From: Phoronis australis
Lineage: Eukaryota > Phoronida > Phoronidae
Length of the DNA stretch: 62,000 nt
Reading direction: 5' to 3'
Assembly: GCA_002633005.1 (NCBI GenBank)
Contig: NMRA01000409.1
Coordinates: forward strand, 249,831-311,830
Part shown: positions 11,001 through 26,000 of the stretch, piece after piece
Numbering within the stretch: position 1 is the stretch's first letter
How the letters are laid out: each line of letters begins with the position of its first letter
Notes under the pieces: model-generated
What the model was told of the DNA's origin: nothing
The model's input: only the letters and a program-made list of their open reading frames with translations
The model's database searches: none
Program-made: the position numbers and the translations under genes

Positions 11001-14000
11001 TTATATTAAATTATATACCTGTCCACCTTTCAACTGACTCGCGACTAATTATTCTCCAGGTCATACACAACTGCCGTGATTACAACTTTGACGTGACGTG
11101 AAATTTTAATTTTAATGTTAACGGCAATTGCTACAGCCATTGAAAGTCCAGATAGTATCAACATACTTTCTCTGCCTCGTTGACTGAGTCAAGTGCCTTC
11201 TGGGAAGTATTTCGTCCAGACTCCACAAGAGCCTTGGTCAGTTGGTAGCTCTGCTCTATACCCAGAATCTCAGACTTGAATCGCTGCAGCTGGTTGTTGG
11301 TGGAAGTGCCACTAGATGTCGCTAGTATTGCCTTGTCGTTTACCTGAAAGAAACAACATGCGGACTTTAATGCCATCAAATCTGCAATAAAGTCAATTAA
11401 AAAAAAACGTGCAGTTTTCTGTGCAGTTTTAAGCAGTAGTCTGGTATACACTAGAAATGAGAAGAATACACTAAGCATTCGCAGAAGAACATAGTCTGAA
11501 ACTAAGCTGCAAAACTGTCTAGTAGGGTTTCTGTTCTATCAAATTCTCGGAAATTTTCACTAACCTATCACAGTTTCCTGCACAGATTTGAAGGATTGTA
11601 CAAAAGGACATTTAGTATTCCATGTACAAAAACCTTTTAACTTTATTTCCACTCATTCTTCATTGATTGACTTGAGGGTAATTTGCACTTACAGGGGTTC
11701 CGCATTTTGAGAACCAGTTTTCTCCACAGAATAACTGGCGTCAAACTGGTTCTTAAAACGCAGGACCCCTGTAAGTAACGATTGTCAATTGTAGAAGCAC
11801 AGGACCTACCGTCTTAATTATAGCGTTGATACGATTTTCCAGCGTCACTATTTCGGCCAGCAGATACTCCGTTGAATTTCTATCACTTGCCGCCTGGCCA
11901 AGATTTGTCTGTATACTATTGAAGACAGCCAAGGCATCAAGGGCTTCTTTCTGAGCATGCCCAGTGATATTTAGCACCTCCGCAGCCGTCTTCTCTCCAA
12001 GTCGAGCAGCCGCGTATGTCTGGTTTACTTTGTCCGGCGAGATGTTAGTGGCGTTGATCTGTTGAGTGATGTTAAGGATGGCACTGAGGGAGCGCAGTGT
12101 TATAGCAAGGGTAGCAGATGACAGTGCTTCAGACACGTTAGTTCTGTTGCCAATGGTAACAAGGTTCTGTCGTGCCGTACGGACATCATTAACAACTGCT
12201 GTAAGGTTCGCCATCAATTCAGTGGCAAGTTTCTGAAATAAAAACAAATAAAAACGATGTCATTTTACAGTAACCTCAAGTGTACTCTTTCCTTCAACTG
12301 CCATGTCAAGAGAGACGCGACACAGAAATGCCAATTTTACCATAATCGTTATTTCTTAGTCGTGCCCCTTGTAAGGAGCATACAAGGAGCATGGTCATTG
12401 ATCTGTTCAATGAAATTTAATGAACACACAAACATGATGGCTGGGAACTCATTGTTGGATTTACAGTTATTCAAAATCTGAAAAAACTCCAAGCACAGAT
12501 ATTGATTTGCATTTAGTAACGGCAAACATCCAAAACAACTGATATTCTCCTTTCATCAGATAGCATGTCAAAAACACAAAATAAAACAAACCAAAGCACT
12601 GTAGGTTTTGTTGTTGCGATAAGCAAAAGCAATGTTATGTTAGACTACCTTATAAACCTCGGCCGCACTTTTTGCAGTATTGGCTGACACGCGTGCCTGT
12701 GAGGCATTCTGGGTCACATACTGACTCTCCGTTATTTTTCCCTCCATATCCACCTTTCGTTGGTTCACCGTCCTTGAAGCTGATTGGATAGATGTGGAGG
12801 CTTGTCCCGCAGAAGACTCCGCGGATGAGATCTTCTGCTGAACTACACTTTCATCAACACCACTCATTGCGTCATTCAATTGGTTAACCTTGTTACGGTT
12901 GGTGTCCACTTCTTCCAAAGTGCTCCGTTTTGTAGCTATCTTTGTTGCACTATTCCGGTTATTTTCTGCCACTTGAAGCTTGTTCAGACTGTCCGCCACT
13001 CGGCGGATAAGTTCTTGCATCGTCTGATTGGCTGCAATGATACCAGCTGTCATGTTTGCGATATTATTCCACGATGCGTTGCCAGCGGCGTACACTGCCA
13101 TCTGTTGGGTGGTATACTGTTCAATTTTTGTGCGTAGACTAGCGGGTGACTCAGTCCCGCCTTGCCCGACGTCGACACTTCCGTCAAAAGCTGTAGCATT
13201 AGACAGATCAAGATGTCCAAACGTCTGGTCCAAAGCAGCCAACAGTTTGTCGAGCCGGTCAATCTCCTGGAGAATCTATATAAAAACAACAAGTACAGTA
13301 GCAGAGAATAATAATGAATGCAAAAATAACACTGAATGGTTATTTGCTTAATTTCAAAATGGATGGCCTTTAACTACACAATGCATGTTTTATTTTGTGG
13401 AGTTACACTTATTCATTTAATATTTGTTTTTTAGTCACAAAAGGCTCTAACAGAAGATTACATTATCAAACNTACATTTAATGTCCTTATTGACAAAAGG
13501 CCCCCATGGAAAGCAGTTTGAACTGATGGGGCTACCCCCATTTTATATATTACATTTAGCAATAAAAATAAATAAACTAAAACATGCAGAATCAAGAAAA
13601 GGGAAGAATGACGCAACATTAGAATGAACTTATAAGATGTTAGGCAACACTGAGACAATCGTACAGTCATATACAGTGGACTTATCTCCCCGACCTGATC
13701 GTATCCCTCACGCAGGTAACCCAGGTGACCTGTCAGTGTCTGTGCCAGGGCAATAGAGTCATTAACCGCAGTCACATTTTGCCTCATTGTGTCGAGGATG
13801 GGCCGGAACTCCTCAACAGTTTTATTGTCTGCAAAGAAACATTTAAGCCAATCAGAACTCATTGAATGTCACGGTCAAAATGATTGTCGCCCCATGTGGG
13901 AGATGAGATATGTACTAGAAGATAGCCTATATCAACCAGCGGCCACTTTTTAAGGGGAGTCCTTAACAGATACTGATTACGATTAATGGACCTATGGTCA

Positions 14001-17000
14001 TCACAGGAGAAAATGCTTTTATTGGGCCTTGCTTACCACAGTTACATCAATTGCAATAAGGGATCGCTATTATTTTTATGGTTGGTAAATGAGGGATAAT
14101 GCTGGTATACTGGTAATAAATGCAGATATCAACGGCCTTTACCAAAGTTGTTCCAAATGCCCAGTGCTTTATTGTACTCTGTCGCCATCTTCAATCCAAC
14201 CTCGTCGATCTTCTTGGCCCAACTGTCAAAGCAGTTTCCGCAGAGTTCGCAGTCAGGAAATGTCCCTGGAAGAAAAAAATACAAGATATCCATCAGCATC
14301 AATTGAAATCACTGAGATATTCAACGTAACCATGGCAACTTTTCAAAAACTTGGTCAAGAGCAACGCGGAGCATTGAAATGTGCCCACGAATGCATCGCA
14401 AATAGTGTGCTTTTGGGGTTATTTATTTGTAGCATAAAAATGGCCACTAGATGGCACAACAAAGTACAATACATCGAAAAACAGGAACATGCCATATTTC
14501 ATAAAAATCTGTCAAGGAACTTCCCAGAAACCATGGAAAACAGAATAAAATGAAATTGCCACTAGGGGACACAGAATCCATTGTATCTGCCTGAAAGTTG
14601 TCGTCGTCTGTTATTTTCATACAGCTACGGGCGCAAAACAAAACAAAACTACCAATAGGAGGCATCACAGTATTTAGTCGCCATCATCAAACATCCTCTT
14701 CACACAGAACATTTACGTCAATTTTATAAACCATCCCTAGGGTAAGTATGATTTGGTTGATAGAGGGGTGGACGCCAAAACCAGGGTTTGAAAACAGCAA
14801 AAATGGCCACTAGGTGGCGCAAAATACCTCGATTCCATCCAAATAAAAGAGGATAGCATCATCTTTTCAACAGATGGCTATACTCAAAATTTTATGAAAA
14901 TCTGTTGAGGACCTTTGAAGATACAGACTGAGGTAAACATATAAAAACTAAAATTGCCACTAGGAGGCACACCATTGATCAGATCCGTCTGAAAGTCGTC
15001 GTTGTCCGTTGTCAACATCATATAAATTCACCGTCTTGCTAAATTAAGACAGTAAAAAACAGAAAAAATGGCCACTAGGTGGCGCAAACTAGGTAGATTC
15101 CAAATGAAAATGAAGAGATAGCATCACCTCATTAACAAATGCATGTATGCCAAATTTTATGAAAATACGTTGAAGACCTTTGAAGATAAAGAGGTAAACG
15201 TAAACAAAAATAAAATTGCCACTAGGTGGCACACCAGTAGTCAGATCCATCCGAAAGTCGTCGTTCTCCGTTATTAACATCATATAAACACACTTACTAA
15301 ATTTAGTAAAGATCCTGCAAATGGTTACAGCCATGGGCGCAAAAAAACAAAACTGCCACTAGGAGGCACCACAGTGGTTGAAGTCGCCGGAAAATCATCG
15401 TTAGCCATTCCTTTCATAGTAAGAACATACATGACAATTTTCGCAATCATTCTTTGAGCGGTTTGGTTGATGGAGGGACGGATGCAAAAGAAAGACTCGA
15501 AAACAGTAAAAATGGCCATCCGAAAACAAAAGCATAGCATCAACTCATTAATAGATGCCTATGTGCCAAATTTCATGAAAATCGGTTGAGGACCTTTGAA
15601 GATACAGAGGCAAACGTAAAAACTAAAATTGCCACTAGGGGGCACAACGGTATTCGGGTCGGCCCAAAACTCGCCGCCCTTTGTCATTAACCCCATAGGA
15701 ACACACCTTCCAAATTTCAATAAGATCCTAACAGGGGCTTAGGAGACAAGCCGCGGACGCCTACACAGAGATGACAGCAATATGCGCCCACATATAAATA
15801 TGTGGGTGCATAAATATGAAAATAATCATTCCCAGGAAAATTTCAAGGCATTTGTATGAAGAAAATTCTTGTCCAAAACATGAACTACAACTTACCAACG
15901 TAGACGCCACGCACGTACGAATATTCACCTGTGTAAAACAAAGAGAAGAACGTTGTGTAGTGGCAAAAATGGACTTTAAACAAAACAAAAATATTCTTGT
16001 TTTCAAAAAACAAACTTGTTAGTGTTCCAAAAAAAAATCAATTTTCAAAAGTTAAAAATGCACTCACATAAATTTACAATATTAGACAATGCAGTGGTCA
16101 TATTTATTTGCATCAAAAATCACCAAAATTTTGATACAAGAGTTGCTCTTCTATTGACTTGCTTTCGTGTTTTCGAAAAAGCCCGAAGGATTTCAATGAA
16201 AATTTTTAATGTTTTCACAAAACTGCATCTGCAGTACGTTACTATCCATGACACTCAAGATATCATTCATAGCCAATCCGTGAAAATTTGATCCCAGCTT
16301 AAAATTCCGAATGAATGCACAAGTGAGAACACTCCATAACGATTACATTAATTACAAAATTTGTACCAAACAAATGCAAATGATATCATTGCACATCAAT
16401 AATCATAATCAATCTCGTCACATTATATCCAACAACCCTTCACCTGTGGCTACATTTCCCTTAATATCCTTGAATAGTTCGGTCACTTGAAAAACGTACC
16501 AACAGTCACAACTGATTACGCACAATCTGATCCGATATGGAATGAAGCACTTACCCGATGAGCCCTTCTGACACTGGTTGCACATCCTGCCCCCTATTGA
16601 CGGTTTGTTGCAGCTACACTGACCTGTCACCAGGTCACAGTTGATTGAGTCAGAGCCAGTCATATTGCAAGCACAGGCTGCAACAAAATTCTATGTATAA
16701 AAAGAGCACCGCGGCAAGTTCATTCAATAAAAAGCTTGCTGCCCAGTTTGTATTGGTGGAAATTTGAATATTATCCAATAGGACGTAAGACTTCAGAGAC
16801 CGAGATCCTCTTTGCTAAACACAGAAATCAGAATATCAGGTGAGTCCAGTGTTCCAAAAAAGAGAAAATTCAAACTCACCTGGAATAGAAAAATTCAGAA
16901 AGCCCATGCCCACACTTTGGGAGGTTTGCGTGTCGAGCCTTGCAATAAATAAATTGCACTGATACCAAAAGTCCTAATTTGCTTAAGAAATTTCAATCTC

Positions 17001-20000
17001 CTAATACTTCACACTCATTGCACACGTTTTCAAGCTCGACCCAAGAAAGTCAAAATCTTCACTCAACGCAGTGACAAGTCAAAACAGGTTGTGGAGAACA
17101 CTCTGTCTCGGTACTCAGTTTTTACAGTTTCTGCAACAATCGTGCAATATTCATGGTGACGGAGTCAAAATTTGAAGTACACGACCATCCCCATAATGTG
17201 CAAAAGAATAAACACAGACTGTAATCTTAAGTTATGCAATTGCCACAGCGGAGAATGCAGCAACAGAGATCACCTTAAAAGCTAACAGTACAAGCCAAAG
17301 TATTCAGACAAAACGACCCAGAATTCTCTGTCATGATGGCTGAATGACAGCCGCATTCATCACCAGAGTAGTCTCCCCTGATGACTGAGAATGAAGGGGA
17401 ATTAACTGGAAATGCAGTGAAGGTGGCTAAGCCATTCTGTTGAACTTTGCACTCCTAATACTTATTACTGGCCATTTTTGCTGTGAAAAGAATTAGGCGC
17501 CGTGACGGGGAATTTTGTCTGATTACTTTTGTCTCCTGCTGTATTTGCCTACCATCACAGCCTGTCTGCGGGTTAATGTTGTAGTGACCTTCCTTACAAG
17601 TGTCACACCTCCGACCTTGTACGTTGAGACGGCACTGACACTGACCAGACTGTGGAGACAAGAAATAAACAATTGGTACGGAATGTGCAAAAAAAACAAG
17701 ACACTCTTTCTACAGTAACTGGACATGCAAGTTTCCTTAGCACGAACGCAATGTGCTATCATCTTACTGTGATTCAGAAATAAAGAGCGACTTATGTGAA
17801 GTGGTTTGATTTTGGAAAGCTAGGTCAGCAGTATGATTTTCTGAAGTGTTTTTGCCTCGTAGATGGTCGAATTCAACTCCATGGTAACAATAAAGTTTTT
17901 AATGACCAAGGGATTTAGAAAATGCCAATTTTGTGGGGTAACTGGCCAGATTTTGGTATAGATATTAAGACACCTAAAGAGGGGAAAATTAATGTAGTTT
18001 TTTGTGTGTTTACTTAAGTTCCAGCATTTTGTCACTTTTTAAATCTTCCAAGTCAGCCTGAAACTTGAATTGCCAACCAGTTTCATTCAGTCTCAAAATC
18101 TTGTAGGACACGTTCTTTTGACACACCTTTTAACCATAAATCCAAGCTGTGATGTTAAATTGATTGAATAGGCTGATATTAGGGAATGGTCAAATGATTC
18201 AAGTAAAAAGTCATGGACCAGCTAAATGGCCAAGACACTGAAAAAAAATTGCATTTCGTTTTCATTAGCTCTGCCTGCCTTGACCTCAAGAATTTGAAGT
18301 GAGGTCAAACAAGTTTCTTTTACGTTCTTACAACAGTGAAGAGTTCCATCATGTTAGATGTTTCCAATAAAAATTAATTTTAGGAATGGTGTAGTCATTA
18401 AAAATGAAATCTTTCCAAGAAATGAGGGCAAACCTCCGATGTCAAAACTTCAAACATTGTACAATGACGAGGATTCAGAATTTTCACCACAGCTTTAATA
18501 GTGAATGCAAAAAGATTTTGTTAGACAAAATGTAAGTTCCGAATAACATCCTAAATAGTTGGCAGACATACAGTCTACTGAAAAAAAAAACAGTCGGGTG
18601 ATCAAATTTCCCACATTGCTCTCCTCTCACCTGGTCACAGCTGGAGCCGACCGCTCCCTTCTCATCACACTGGCATAGCTGGCAGCCCTGCCCGCTGGAG
18701 TAGTTGAACGCGTTGGCAACGCACGCTGAACAGTTGAATCCCTCCACGAATGGACGGCAGACGCACTGGCTTGTCACATGGTCACACTCCCCAGTGGAGC
18801 CGGGATTGTTACAGTTGTCACAAGCTAGAAACAGTAACAGGCATTAAGATAAATTAGTTAAGAAATTAAAGTTAATGAAAAGACAAGGCCATTAATCCCT
18901 CAAAATCGGACCCATTCGTCCCTGAAAAATATTGAAAAATAAAGCAAAATTCCCCTCATGATGTCCAAAAAAATTCCCCTCAAGGTTTGCATCACATGTA
19001 ACTTACACAGGTGATAATTTGTAAGAGCATAATGGCTACTTCAGGAAGGGCCTGTGAGAGCTTGCAACAGGATGGGAGTGGTATTGATGGTGATTGGGAG
19101 GTAGAATTTTCCCCTTACCCCGAAATATTCCCCTCTCAGAAGGCAGAGGCACCTTCCCCTTTGTATGAACGAGGGCCCTGAAAGATTTTACTGGCAAGTC
19201 AGTAGTTGAACACTCAGAGCTCCAGAATATCTTCAAGGCAAAAATTAAGACACTTTTGAATTGAAATTTTGATATCTTATAGCCGCATACATATTCCAGA
19301 TACGAGTTTTCCAAACATTTTCAACGACAATGGTTAAATGTTCTACTCTGCAATGCAATATGATAGACAGGAGGCACACTCTAAAAATTTCGACTCCCGT
19401 CATCTCTAATTTCCAGTACCTCCATGCATAATCAACCTGCATTCATTTTGAAGAGCCTACCTTTGCAGGGTTTGTTGTTGAGTGGGTTGCCGTAGTAACC
19501 AGCAGCACACCTCTCGCAGTTCATACCAGCAGTGTTGTCTCGGCAGGCAATGCAGACCCCCGTCAGACTATCACACGTATCGGCGAAACCATTACACTGG
19601 CACTTACTACAGCGCCCTCCATTGTTCTGTAAGAGAAATTACGCGTAACTATGTGAAACTCAGTGATCTGTTTGGCAACAAATGTACACTTCAATCACCT
19701 GCCACTGTCCTTGCTATATAAACACCTACTCACATTTACGAGCAAGCATGGATATTGAACCCACCCGAACAGGGATCCACCAATCATTAGGGAAGTGATT
19801 CTTAGCCAAAAGACAAAATCCCATGTATTATTATAACAAGTATTTATACCCTTACCGAGACATTCCTTGGTTGTCCATAGTAGTTCACATCACATCGTTC
19901 ACAATTCGACCCAACATGACCTTCAGCGCATGCGTCGCAGGACACGAATCCAGTCGCATTCCTTGAGCACGTCGCGGAGAACACGTTTACATCGCCACGG

Positions 20001-23000
20001 GGAATGTTTCCTGGACACGCGCATGGCTGACAGTCACCCGGGGAACCTTCCGTGGCGTTTCCGTGGAAACCATCACGACAGGCATCGCAGCTATCCCCGT
20101 AAGTGTTGTGAATACAACTACAGACCCCTGTTGTTGCATTGCAAGGACTAGACGGGTTGCCGTGACCGTTGCAATCACATGCGATGCATTTTGAGAATAC
20201 ATCACTGTTGGGGGGAGACCGTCTGAATCCAACGTCACATTGTTCGCAGTGAGATCCCTGGTAAATGAGCAGACATTTGTTTCAACAAAGAAATGCATTT
20301 TAATGTAGGGGATCACCTGAGAAGCTATTGTCATGAAATTCTTAACTCGTCTCAAATTTTGAAATTTGCCTTTCTAACAAAAGATGGCACTGCTTCATCT
20401 AAAAAAATGAGACACCCAACCACTAGAAACCATCGACTCTTTTAGTTTTCACTGTCAAATTTTTTAAACTTAGTGACAAATTAAAAATATTTTCCAAAGA
20501 CAGCTGCCTCATGTTAGTTTCCCACTATATCGCCTTCATCTCCCCCATTTCAATGAAGATATTCTAGCAAAATTCATCATTTTCAATTGTTAAGCATTTC
20601 TTGGGTGCACTGTAATTTTTGCCACAAGTTGATGAAAACAGTAAAAGCGCAAACTTCAATAAGTTTTCAAAAGATAATATCTTCTTGTCAAAAGTTGTCA
20701 AAACTTTAAATCATAAACATCTTCCAGCTTATTCTGAAATGACGAAATGCCGTCTTCCAGTAGTGTCTTATTTCTGGGTTTTTGAAAAAATTTTGACAAA
20801 GCCAGACAACAAATATCAGCCATTCTTCAAATTACAATCTGCGGCTTTCGCCGCTCAACAAAAAACTATTGGCATATCTAGAACCACGTCAGCAAAATCC
20901 AACTTTACCTTGTAGCCACTAGGACACTGACACAACTCCATATTTGTCACGCTCTGATTGGTTGACTTTTCTCTTACAGACGTAGCATAACCCAGCTTAG
21001 CTGAGTACAGCCTGACTTCAGCACCAGACTCCTGAAATATCACAGCATTTTTATAATTATGGCACACTTCATGCTCTGAAGCCACAGTGTCATCATTAAT
21101 TAGCATAATTTTTAAAAGACAACTATTGAAGTTGCTAAAAAGTTGTCTTCTGGCAAAAATAGACTTTTGAAATAGACAAAACTGGTCTAAGCTTTTTCTG
21201 CACTCAGTTTGGAGGCGATTCCAAGCCTTGGAGAGAAAAAGAGTCTTTGCTTTCTTGAGACCAGGTTTGCCAAGTTGGCTTGTCAAGATCATCATTATGC
21301 ACCGAGCATGGCTTGACAATGTGTCATACCTGAGTTCTTCTGGAGCTGGAAGTCTCTTCTCATATGAATCAAGAATAAGTTGTCCCAGAAAGCAGTTAGA
21401 GTGAAAAGAGACTTCAACATTTTTCCAATGGAAGGCAGGTTCATGGTCGCTTTAAAAGTTGATTTCGAACACTTTTAACTGCAGATTACTTCTCAATTAT
21501 AAATGATAGTAAGATATTGTGGCATGGAGATTGTAAGCCCAAGTGAGATGGACGCATTTAGCATTGTTTGTTTTTCATGTTTAAGCAATCCAGCAAAAGC
21601 CAAAATGAAAAAATCACTCAAAAGTCCCCGTCATGGCGGCCAGCACAATTTACGATCAGAGTACCCTTGATGAGTCGTGACAGGTGACACACACCTGCAT
21701 CGTGAATAAGAAATGAAATTCTGTCAATAAAATTATTTTCGGCACATATTTTAAGCGGAATCGTTCACTTACGTTGCTGTATTTGGCTCGGATGAGTAAA
21801 TCTTCCACACTGTATAGCACCTTCATCATTTGCTCATAGGTGGCACTAGGTCCGCCAATGGAGTCTATATACCAGTCGTCTTCCCGTAGCGTAAACTGCA
21901 AATTAAAGTCAAATGTGTCGTATTCAGTATCAGTTGGAAGTAAAATATAGTCTGGACTGCCCTCCTTTTTCAAATTTCATAACATTTTCAAATGAGGTCA
22001 GTATTGACAGACCCATTATCCACTCCTAACCATAGCCAGAAATTTTGGCCAGATAAAAAACTCACCGTGTACTTGGTAGGCTGCTGCTCTGGAATGCTGG
22101 GGAATTGTGCAACCAATGCATAGGAAACATGGCTGCCTCTGATGACAACATCACCACTACTTCTGTTGACCAAAGAATGGTTGCTCGACGATGACAGTTC
22201 AAAGGTCAACTGGTTGCCATAGGAAGACTGCTTGTCGCCAAGGAAAGAATCAATTGCTTTGAAGAAGAGGTGAGTTTTAGGTTGGTTACTGTCGACGTTA
22301 GACACAAGAACAACTCTCCTGAAATAGTGAACACAGCAAGAGTTAGCATATTTGAATTTGGCATTTAATATTTGAAGCAAAAAATTCACTAAAATGACAG
22401 AAAATAAAAAAGATTGCAGGCTGCACCATAAAACTTGTGTCTAAAAATTCACAGAACCTTATTGAAAGTCATACAGGGCTTCTTGGAAGGCAAATAAGCA
22501 TTCCTCACTTTATAACATACAGGTTCAGAGGAGTTCACCTCACTTTATAACATTCAGGTTCAGAGGAGTTCACCATCTGGGTCTGCTACTCAGTTGACTT
22601 GTCTAATAGTTGAAGAGTTTCTAGTGTTTGACATCTAGTTCACAAGTCATTTCACTTAGATGAAAAACAACATATCTAGGCTAGTTTTTTTCTGAACAAA
22701 TAGGCTTGCCAATCGCCAGCACCCCTAGATTGACTTCAGTTGGTTTTGATTTGTCATGTACCATAGCATGAATGAATGAAACTTTCTTAATCTGTATTAA
22801 CTTAATTAGAAGTAAACACTGCAACATACAGGACATAGAAACTGTTGAATAAGGCCAAACAGAACAATTGGTTGTGGTCTGTGCCCAACTCAATTTGAAA
22901 CCCACGCTTTCCTGTTCAAAAATACCCCCGCATCGTTTGGCAATTTTTGTTAAAGCCACACAAAAATCTAAGCTAGATGAATCAATTGGTGGCTCATATA

Positions 23001-26000
23001 ATCATACGTACATAACAAAACCAGTCAATAACATTCCGTACTATTCAAATAACTTAGTGTTTATACCTAATATCGACCAATCCATCTTCCTTTGTTGTCA
23101 TGGTTGGCGACTCAAAGGTGACAAGACGCCCTTCGCCATCCACGGCATCCCACACTGGGTCGGTGATCGAATCTGCAGACACCGACCAATCGCTCTTGGC
23201 AAAGGTCAGATAATATTGTGGCGCTGATGAACAAGACGTCGTATGTCCAGAACAGTAACAAGGTAAACAGCCCTGCACAGGATCCCAGGCGCCTAGTCCG
23301 AAGTAGCCTACAAATTTCAACAGACAACAAATGAAACACGAGAAGCGAACTCAGTAAAAATGTGGAAATTATTGCCTAGATCATAAAGAATGTAGTCTCA
23401 TAAATGACAAGAGCAGTCATGTGGTCTTCAAAAAAAAAAAACGATAACGGACATTCTTGAACTTTATCCAATTGACAACCAAAGTGTAAATCAGATTAAA
23501 AACGAACAACATTAGGTTGCGATAGTAAGATCCTACAAAAATGTCCAAATTTAGCAAACTTCCCAACATCATATCTCAGAAATGTCTCATCAAATTCATA
23601 TGAAATTTTAAGACTTTGTGCTTTATGCATTGCTCTTAAACCCCTGTTGGAAATTGTTTTTAAAAATAATGTTCTGTTTGTGTGTTATGGGCTATCAAAA
23701 ATAGAAATTTTATGATTTTTATGAAACAATGTGACCCAATTAAGGGCAGACTGGAAAAAGTCGTCAAAAATCAAATTCCATAAGCTTCCTACTTTCAGAA
23801 AATAGAAGTATTCTTTTACTGAATTTAAAATTCATAGTTTTGTAGGCACGTGGATAAATATGAATACTTGTTGATAAAGCCCCACATAATCTTAGATGAA
23901 ACTACAGTGACAGGTGATTTCAGAGTTGATTTCCTAAGAAAAATTCCTCAATTTTCAATAAAGATATAATTTCAAACCGTACCACAAAGTATCTTACTCT
24001 CCATAATCAAATAATTAAAAACGTCTTGATAAATGACAAGTCATTTTTTTCAAAGCATTGCAAACAAAATAAATCAGCAAGGAAATACGATAAGTGAAGT
24101 GGACTGAAACTTTGTTCAAAGTTTGTTAAACTATGTCACCAAGTTTACACATTTCACTGATCAGAAACCTTGAAAAACTTTCACAATATGACAGAAATTA
24201 ACTCAAAAGGAAATTTGAACGTTCACGCATAAATTCTAGACAGACATACTATCAGTAACAAAGTGAACTTTATCACGTTCTTCTATCTCATTTTAAGCAA
24301 ACATTTTTGTATCGAGACTGGAGCTATCTGAAGGTAAATGTTTCGGATTGACAAGAAACAAGATAAGTAAGGTAACTTGCGTCAGAGCTACATACTTAAA
24401 TGTTATCACGTTCAGTTACTGCAAACTTTTCAGTGCAATAAATCAGGTAAGTGTGTAGTGGAATTTTAATTTAAATCGCAGGCAAAAACCAACTGGGTTT
24501 AAACTTAGAAGGGTTTTCAATAGGCACACCCAAAGTGGACATCCTCTGTCACGCACACAGTTTTCACAAATCAGAAAATAGCAATATCCAACTTTTGCTT
24601 GGGCAAATATGAGCAAATTGCAAAGTTGAAACGCGTCTATTTTTCAAAGACCACGCCCAGTGGCTTTAAATCTACCAAGTGAACATAAATTATCTTGTTA
24701 ACAGGGAATAATCAATTTCTAGTGTTATCCGTAATTTCAAGCCTTTCAAGCTTTAATATAGAAGAATGATGCTGACAATTCAGTTTCAATTATTTATGTG
24801 TTTTTCAAGTCTCCTGAACGATGCAGTCAATTGCCGCCTTCTTTGTTCTGCTGATGCTGGGGTCCTATGGCCTGGCAGTCGACGTCGTTGCCCCCACCCC
24901 CACCTGCAACTGTCCTCCAGGACCCAAGGGGGAGAAAGGAGACCAAGGGGTCAAAGGTGATAAGGGAGATCAGGGACCAGCGGTAAGTAAGTTCAGTGCA
25001 TAGTACAATGAAAAAAGAAATTTCATTTTGTAGCATTTCTCATCAAAAATCAACCAAAACTGTAAGAAAAAGTCCTTTCTGGTTAAGTCGAAAATTTATG
25101 GTTCTGGTTTCCAACAGTTCTCATTATGAGACGGAATAAGCAAGGGTAGGGAAGGTTTGGAAAGCCATGATTTGTCTAGACGTGAGTAAAAAACAAATCC
25201 CGCATCGTTTTTGCTGTTCTTGGTGGATCCTCTTTTTCCATTAGGTAGAAATATAAGCTGCATTATTAGCATACAAACCATTACGTTACGTCAAACCTTA
25301 TCAACAAGTGTGTACATTTACCCTAATATCTACAACACTGCAGAACTTAACTTCGTGAAAGCACACAATTTCTGACAGTAGAAACTCTGTACAATTATAT
25401 TTTTGACGCGATTCATACCAAACCGCAACCACTTGGGTCTCATGACCATGTCTTTAGAAAAAATTTAGCAAGAAGGAAGATACACTTTAAAATTTTAATT
25501 TTGTTGTTTGATACTCATCTCAAATACAAGATATTTTTAATAAATTTTCATGTCATTTTTGTTATGAGCAACTTTGGAATTTATTTCATAAAATTCATAT
25601 CAGTCCCAACATCTGATAGCCTCTCGTGCAAAAGAGGAACATCTTGAAAATAATTCCTAACAATATTTTGGAAAACAGTGCATAATGCATAATACATGAA
25701 AGTTTCACGTGAACACATGCTCAGCCATTTCTGAAATACGACGCTAAAAAGATAACCAAATCAGGACATTTTTCTAGAATCTTGCATAACCCTAAAAGAA
25801 ATATGACAGAGTGTTGTGTTTACTCAAGTTTGATGCAATAACTCATCCTATAGGGTCCTCCTGGTGCTATTGGCCCCCAGGGTGTGCAGGGGTCAAACGG
25901 CGTGCCAGGGGCAACAGGACCACAAGGACCGCCGGGGCCCCCAGGAAAGGATATAGACAAGAATTCACTCAGTGAGTATTTAGCGACGGTCACATGGAGG

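Noticed and set aside
12880-13351. Plus-strand ORFs of 85 and 107 codons
   Set aside because: They are antisense shadows of laminin exon 27, whose minus-strand frame is a clear coiled coil.
20619-20915. 98-codon plus-strand ORF overlapping laminin exon 19
   Set aside because: It is antisense shadow and intron sequence next to a well-supported laminin exon.
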